Positions 61,172-64,000 of a stretch of 64,000 bases of DNA are shown piece by piece. This stretch comes from Candidatus Mailhella excrementigallinarum (GTDB taxonomy: Bacteria; Desulfobacterota; Desulfovibrionia; Desulfovibrionales; Desulfovibrionaceae). Location of the stretch: NCBI GenBank assembly GCA_944324075.1, contig CALUUZ010000001.1, positions 248,001 to 312,000 on the forward strand, in the 5' to 3' direction. The notes beneath the pieces were generated by a model. The model saw only the letters and a program-made list of their open reading frames with translations. It searched no databases and was not told the origin of the DNA. Every line of letters begins with the position of its first letter. Within the stretch, counting starts at the first letter, position 1. The position numbers were made by a program, and so were the translations under genes.

Positions 61172-61628
61172 GTGGTGCAGGACATCAGCAGAACATGGGG
61201 AGGCCCCCGGAATCTGGCCGGACCTCTTCTTGTGGTGCCCTGCACGGAAAATCACATTACGGAACGTCGGGTGAGAGATGAAAGCCGCCCGCCGGATTCA
61301 CCGGACGCCTGCAGACTCATCAAGAGTTCCGGGCAGGCGTGGCTCTCTTTGAAGCCGGCACCCAGCATCAACTCGTTCACCGCGCGGTGAAATACGGCAT
61401 CCTGTTCATCGGCCTGACCATCCTGGCCTTCATTGTGCTGGATCTGGGGCTGCGCGCACGTCTGCATCCCGTGCAGTACGAGCTGGTCGGCTGGCCACGG
61501 TGGTGTTCTATCTCTCTCTGCTTTCGCTGGCCGAGCATGTGGCTTTCGGCGCAGCCTGCGCGGCCGCTTCGACCTGCCCCATTCTGATGATCTCCGTGTA
61601 CGCTGCGGCCGCACTTCCAGCGCGGTGA
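61172..61628 (+). pseudogene. creD: CreD inner-membrane protein, degenerate
   Basis: Three consecutive frames encode pieces of CreD in order. At 61172: VVQDISRTWGGPRNLAGPLL then VVPCTENHITER (CreD N-terminal periplasmic part). At about 61325-61490: EFRAGVALFEAGTQHQLVHR, AVKYGILFIGLTILAFIVLD, LHPVQYELVG (the CreD mid-region and membrane helix). At about 61491-61628: LATVVFYLSLLSLAEHVAFG, then CPILMISVYAAAALPAR and a stop. CreD is normally about 450 residues, so most of the periplasmic domain and the C-terminal helices are gone. A one-base deletion separates the second and third pieces. Non-functional. Confidence 0.8.
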
Positions 61629-61821
61629 AAGGCCCCCTCCGACAACGGCTGACGACGCTTCGTCTCGCGCGGCTTCGCCGCTCTCGATCGCGCTTCGCGA
61701 GACATTCGGCCGCTCCTCGCCCCTCCATGCCGCATTGCCATGCGGCGGGGGACGCCCTCAAAGCTCGCTGACGCTCGCTCCTGCGGCGGTTAAAGCAGCA
61801 TACTTCTCTTTATCAACCGTA
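61629..61821. repeat. Repeat family B copy
   Basis: Positions 61713-61752 (CCCTCCATGCCGCATTGCCA then TGCGGCGGGGGAC) and the following GCCCTCAAAGCTCGCTGACG match 36372-36450. It begins directly after the creD remnant. No gene seen. Confidence 0.55.
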
Positions 61822-62054
61822 AATTTGAACAGAGCCTTTGTTATTGAAAATATCTGCCGGCCGACCCCTGTGCTCCGGCTCGCAGGTTTCACGCCTCCAT
61901 CGGAGCTATACGCCGCAAGTCAATTGCGGCGACACCGGAGGAAGAGGGCGCGGCGCCCCTGGCCGTCAGCGCGAGCGCCTTGCGGACAAGGAGAGCGGAG
62001 ATGAGTCTCGCCCCGTTCGACTCCATAGAGCATTTCGTTCATGAAATGCTCTAC
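61822..62054 (-). repeat. Dispersed repeat family A, copy 6 (inverted, full length)
   Basis: On the minus strand it starts at the stop codon of the osmC gene: hairpin AGAGCATTTCATGAACGAAA then TGCTCT, box GGAGTCGAACGGGGCGAGAC, core GCCGCAATTGACTTGCGGC (61912-61930), GGAGGCGTGAAACCTGCGAG, and the end CGGCCGGCAGATATTTTCAA. Confidence 0.8.
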
Positions 62055-62473
62055 GCCTTCCGCACGGCATGAGTGACGGCAATCCCCTCGAGAAGGGAGG
62101 CGGTAATCAGGCAGTGCTTCACGATTCTCGCGCAATGTTCGAGCCTGGAGACGTGCTCGTCATCCACGTCCACAGCGACATCTATGGCGATTTCAGCCAG
62201 ACGCATGGCGCCTTCGGCATTCATGCGCTTGACGCCCCTGGCCGTGGCGCGAATCGCCCTGAACGGGACATCGCGGGCAACCAGCGCGGCCCGGATGCTT
62301 CCGCAGTAGCAGCTGAGCGCGGCGGAAAGCAGCAGGATGGAGGAATTGCCGCCTCTGGCGTCTTCCGGATAGCCGGAATAGTCCATGACAATATCGCCCA
62401 ATACCGCTGAGCCGGTCTGGATGGTGTATCTATCGCCTTCCTGAACGAATCCGATCTGAATTTCCTGTGACAT
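62051..62473 (-). CDS. OsmC-family protein
   Basis: A 140-residue OsmC/Ohr-fold protein. The start EIQIGFVQEGDRYTIQ is a beta-strand region. GGNSSILLLSAALSCYCGSI carries the first reactive Cys at the usual helix, and DDEHVSRLEHCARIVKHCLI a second conserved Cys region (H/C). Members reduce peroxides or bind thiols; here two nearby Cys pairs make the exact type unclear. GGAG precedes the ATG. The stop codon lies in the hairpin of a family A repeat, and the gene start abuts another (62490). Confidence 0.82.
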   Translation of the reverse strand: MSQEIQIGFVQEGDRYTIQTGSAVLGDIVMDYSGYPEDARGGNSSILLLSAALSCYCGSIRAALVARDVPFRAIRATARGVKRMNAEGAMRLAEIAIDVAVDVDDEHVSRLEHCARIVKHCLITASLLEGIAVTHAVRKA

Positions 62474-62489
62474 GCCGACTCCAATCAGA

Positions 62490-62615
62490 GCATTCTGCTG
62501 TTGAAAGTATCTGCCGGATCGTATGTTCCGCCCGCAGTTTTTACGTCTGAAGCCGCAGCGTTACGCCGCAGACACATTGCGGCGACTCCGGAAGAAGGGG
62601 GGCGCCATGCCTGCC
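62490..62615 (-). repeat. Dispersed repeat family A, copy 7 (5' part missing)
   Basis: On the minus strand: core GCCGCAATGTGTCTGCGGC (62566-62584), GCTGCGGCTTCAGACGTAAA, AACTGCGGGCGGAACATAC, and the end CGGCAGATACTTTCAACAGC then AGAATGCTC. The end lies 12 bases before the osmC ribosome-binding site. Confidence 0.68.
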
Positions 62616-62647
62616 GCGCCCGCGCCGCCGGCGGTTCGGAAGCGAAG

Positions 62648-63466
62648 CTATCCGGCAAGTCTGAGGGGCTCGGCCATCTGGCGGAGCAAAGCGGAAACGG
62701 AATACAGGGCAAGGGCCGAGCTGCGGGGATTTTCCGACAAGGGAGCCGGCGTCGTCGTGATGTCAAGAATACACTTTCCGGCCCGCGCCATGATCCGATG
62801 CCGGGTTCCTCCTGCCAGAGGATCCGCGATCAGACGCATGCGGGTCTTCCCGGGGCCCTGCCCTGCCAGGGCCAGCGCAACAGCGACATTGACGTTGGCC
62901 GGAAAACGCCGGATAGCCTCCCCCGCGGTTCCGTCAAAAAGCAGACGAGCTTCCGGGGAAACCGACATTCCTTCCTCTCCGGAAACTGCGGGCAGATCGG
63001 AAAGGTCGTTCAGACCGAGACTCACGGGATGCTTGACAGTGGTCAGCGAAAGACTGTCCAGTCCCATCTCCCGCAGCGCGCGGACGCCGTCCAGCCCGGC
63101 GATGGCCCCGGACGGCACATGAACCGGCGAAGAAGCTGCCATAACTTCATCCAGCAGCCCGGCGTCCAGCGCAAAACCGCCGACGCTCAGACATACGATT
63201 TCCCTGCGCGCCGCCAGCGCCGCCCGGACTATCGCGGGCATGGCGTCGGCGCTGGCCGTTTCCACAACGAGATCACACGCGGCAACAGCCTCTGCGGCGG
63301 AAAGAACCGGAACCCCCAGCTCTTCTCCAAGCCGCGCGGCATGCCCATGCGTGCGCGAGGCAACGGCCGCCAGGACATACTGCCGCTTCAGGTTGTCCCT
63401 GATATGGAGCGCAAGCAGACGCCCGATGGTGCCGCATCCGATAATGCCGATACGTTTGCATTCCAT
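62648..63466 (-). CDS. nadX: L-aspartate dehydrogenase
   Basis: A 272-residue NAD(P)-dependent enzyme. The N-terminal IGIIGCGTIGRLLALHI is the dinucleotide loop. CDLVVETASADAMPAIVRAA, VHVPSGAIAGLDGVRALREM, VKHPVSLG and ARLLFDGTAGEAIRRFPANV are typical of AspDH (the SGAIAGLD and catalytic-His-containing segments). It converts aspartate to iminoaspartate for NAD synthesis, an oxygen-independent alternative to NadB, suited to an anaerobe. Alone between repeats. The start codon ATG 63466 fits the dinucleotide loop; GGAATTC upstream is a weak site. Confidence 0.88.
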   Translation of the reverse strand: MECKRIGIIGCGTIGRLLALHIRDNLKRQYVLAAVASRTHGHAARLGEELGVPVLSAAEAVAACDLVVETASADAMPAIVRAALAARREIVCLSVGGFALDAGLLDEVMAASSPVHVPSGAIAGLDGVRALREMGLDSLSLTTVKHPVSLGLNDLSDLPAVSGEEGMSVSPEARLLFDGTAGEAIRRFPANVNVAVALALAGQGPGKTRMRLIADPLAGGTRHRIMARAGKCILDITTTPAPLSENPRSSALALYSVSALLRQMAEPLRLAG

Positions 63467-63492
63467 AGACGCGAATTCCTGTCATTATGGAT

Positions 63493-63665
63493 AGAGCATT
63501 TCACGATTGAAATGCTCTGCGGAGTCGAGCAGGACGAAACTCCGCGCGGCGCCGGAGCAGCCGCAATTCACTTGCGGCGTTAAACGACGGCGGAGGCGTG
63601 AAACCTGCGAGTTCGAACACGGGGTCCGGCCGGCAGATATGCTCAATCGCGAACTGCTCCAAGAC
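63493..63665 (+). repeat. Dispersed repeat family A, copy 8 (full length)
   Basis: Perfect hairpin AGAGCATTTCACGATTGAAA then TGCTCT (63493-63518), box GGAGTCGAGCAGGACGAAAC, core GCCGCAATTCACTTGCGGC (63560-63578), GGAGGCGTGAAACCTGCGAG, then CCGGCCGGCAGATATGCTCA. It is the clearest copy. Confidence 0.82.
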
Positions 63666-63668
63666 AAA

Positions 63669-63694
63669 GGCCGTGTTCCCGGAAGAACACGGCC
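63669..63694 (-). terminator. Intrinsic terminator of ridA
   Basis: GGCCGTGTTC and GAACACGGCC pair exactly around a six-base loop; on the minus strand TTTGTCTT follows. It lies 37 bases beyond the ridA stop. Confidence 0.85.
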
Positions 63695-63730
63695 GAAAAA
63701 ACAGCGTTCCCGGAGTCTTCTTCAGCGGAA

Positions 63731-64000
63731 CTACAGAACCGCCACAGCTTCAATTTCCACACGCGCTCCCTTGGGAAGAGAGGCCACGGCCACACAGGAA
63801 CGTGCGGGGGCGTCGCTCTTGAATGTTTCGGCATAGACACTGTTTACAGCCTGAAAATCCGCCATATCGGTCAGAAAAACGGTTGTCTTCACGACCTGTT
63901 CGGGCGTGGCCCCGGCAGCGGCAAGCACCGCCTTCATATTCTGAATGGCACGGGCGGCCTGTTCCCTGACATCCTGGGAAACAAGCTCGCCGCTGGCCGG
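63731..64000 (-). CDS. ridA: RidA-family enamine/imine deaminase (partial, 5' end outside)
   Basis: The visible 89 residues are the C-terminal two-thirds of a Rid protein: SGELVSQDVREQAARAIQNM, KAVLAAAGATPEQVVKTTVF, LTDMADFQAVNSVYAETF, PARSCVAVASLPKGARVEIE and AVAVL. The Arg in ARSCVAVA is the family active-site Arg that binds the carboxylate of 2-aminoacrylate-type intermediates. It is a small trimeric cytoplasmic protein that removes reactive enamines from PLP enzymes. The frame is open to the window edge. A terminator follows. Confidence 0.92.
   Translation of the reverse strand, partial: PASGELVSQDVREQAARAIQNMKAVLAAAGATPEQVVKTTVFLTDMADFQAVNSVYAETFKSDAPARSCVAVASLPKGARVEIEAVAVL

Overview
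The window is GC-rich bacterial chromosome, most likely from a gut-type Desulfovibrionaceae (the Bilophila/Mailhella/Desulfovibrio group). This assignment is an inference from several features: an NrfHA nitrite reductase with a divergent two-component system of the kind known in Desulfovibrio, adenylylsulfate-reductase-like (AprA-like) flavoproteins with AprB-like ferredoxins, a membrane pyrophosphatase, and the ispE / tRNA-Gln / prs / rplY order. No rRNA, phage, complete insertion sequence or CRISPR array was seen.

Layout. 1-461 is the 3' end of valS. 629-2892 is a tandem array of four secreted YgiW/BOF-type OB-fold proteins plus a decayed fifth copy. 2976-4145 is an HxlR regulator divergent from a flavodoxin-like reductase. 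4556-18934 is the most distinctive metabolic block. Module A has a Tat-exported type-B carboxylesterase, an SLC13-type permease, a GltD-like Fe-S flavoprotein and an AprA-like flavoprotein, with a divergent LysR regulator. Module B has an AprB-like ferredoxin, a second AprA-like flavoprotein and a TAXI-TRAP transporter, with a paralogous divergent LysR regulator. 18986-22397 carries a di-TOBE molybdate-binding protein, a small hypothetical gene and hppA.

22836-35213 is a surface-polysaccharide region read on the minus strand. It has an AT-rich, probably transferred part (a broken sugar O-methyltransferase, a radical SAM protein, a methyltransferase and a large RgpF-WbsX fusion). It is joined to a GC-rich CDP-sugar operon (KpsF-like SIS-CBS protein, rfbF, epimerase, rfbG, C-methyltransferase, rfbC). 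The operon should make CDP-4-keto-6-deoxyglucose and then a C-methyl-branched 6-deoxyhexose. A 34-base AG/CT tract lies just downstream of a possible promoter for it. A truncated hicB sits at the edge.

36590-44518 is housekeeping: a MEMO-family protein, rplY, prs, tRNA-Gln, ispE, pyrD, pyrK and ade. 44703-50886 is nitrite respiration: nrfHA on the minus strand and, divergently, a hybrid kinase with a periplasmic CxxCH heme motif and a sigma-54 response regulator. A -24/-12 type promoter precedes nrfH. 51620-54691 is a two-GGDEF plus EAL signalling protein. 55062-59543 is an AcoR-type sigma-54 activator divergent from an amidohydrolase-fold protein and an MFS transporter behind a good -24/-12 promoter. 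59976-64000 has lpxC, a creD pseudogene, osmC, nadX and the 3' part of ridA.

Intergenic DNA is rich in dispersed, partly palindromic repeats. At least five families are visible by eye. The main one (about 190 bp, up to eight copies) has a 5' hairpin, a central 19-base near-palindrome and a conserved 3' end. It often starts at stop codons and ends at ribosome-binding sites. All functional assignments come from reading translated sequence; no database search was run.
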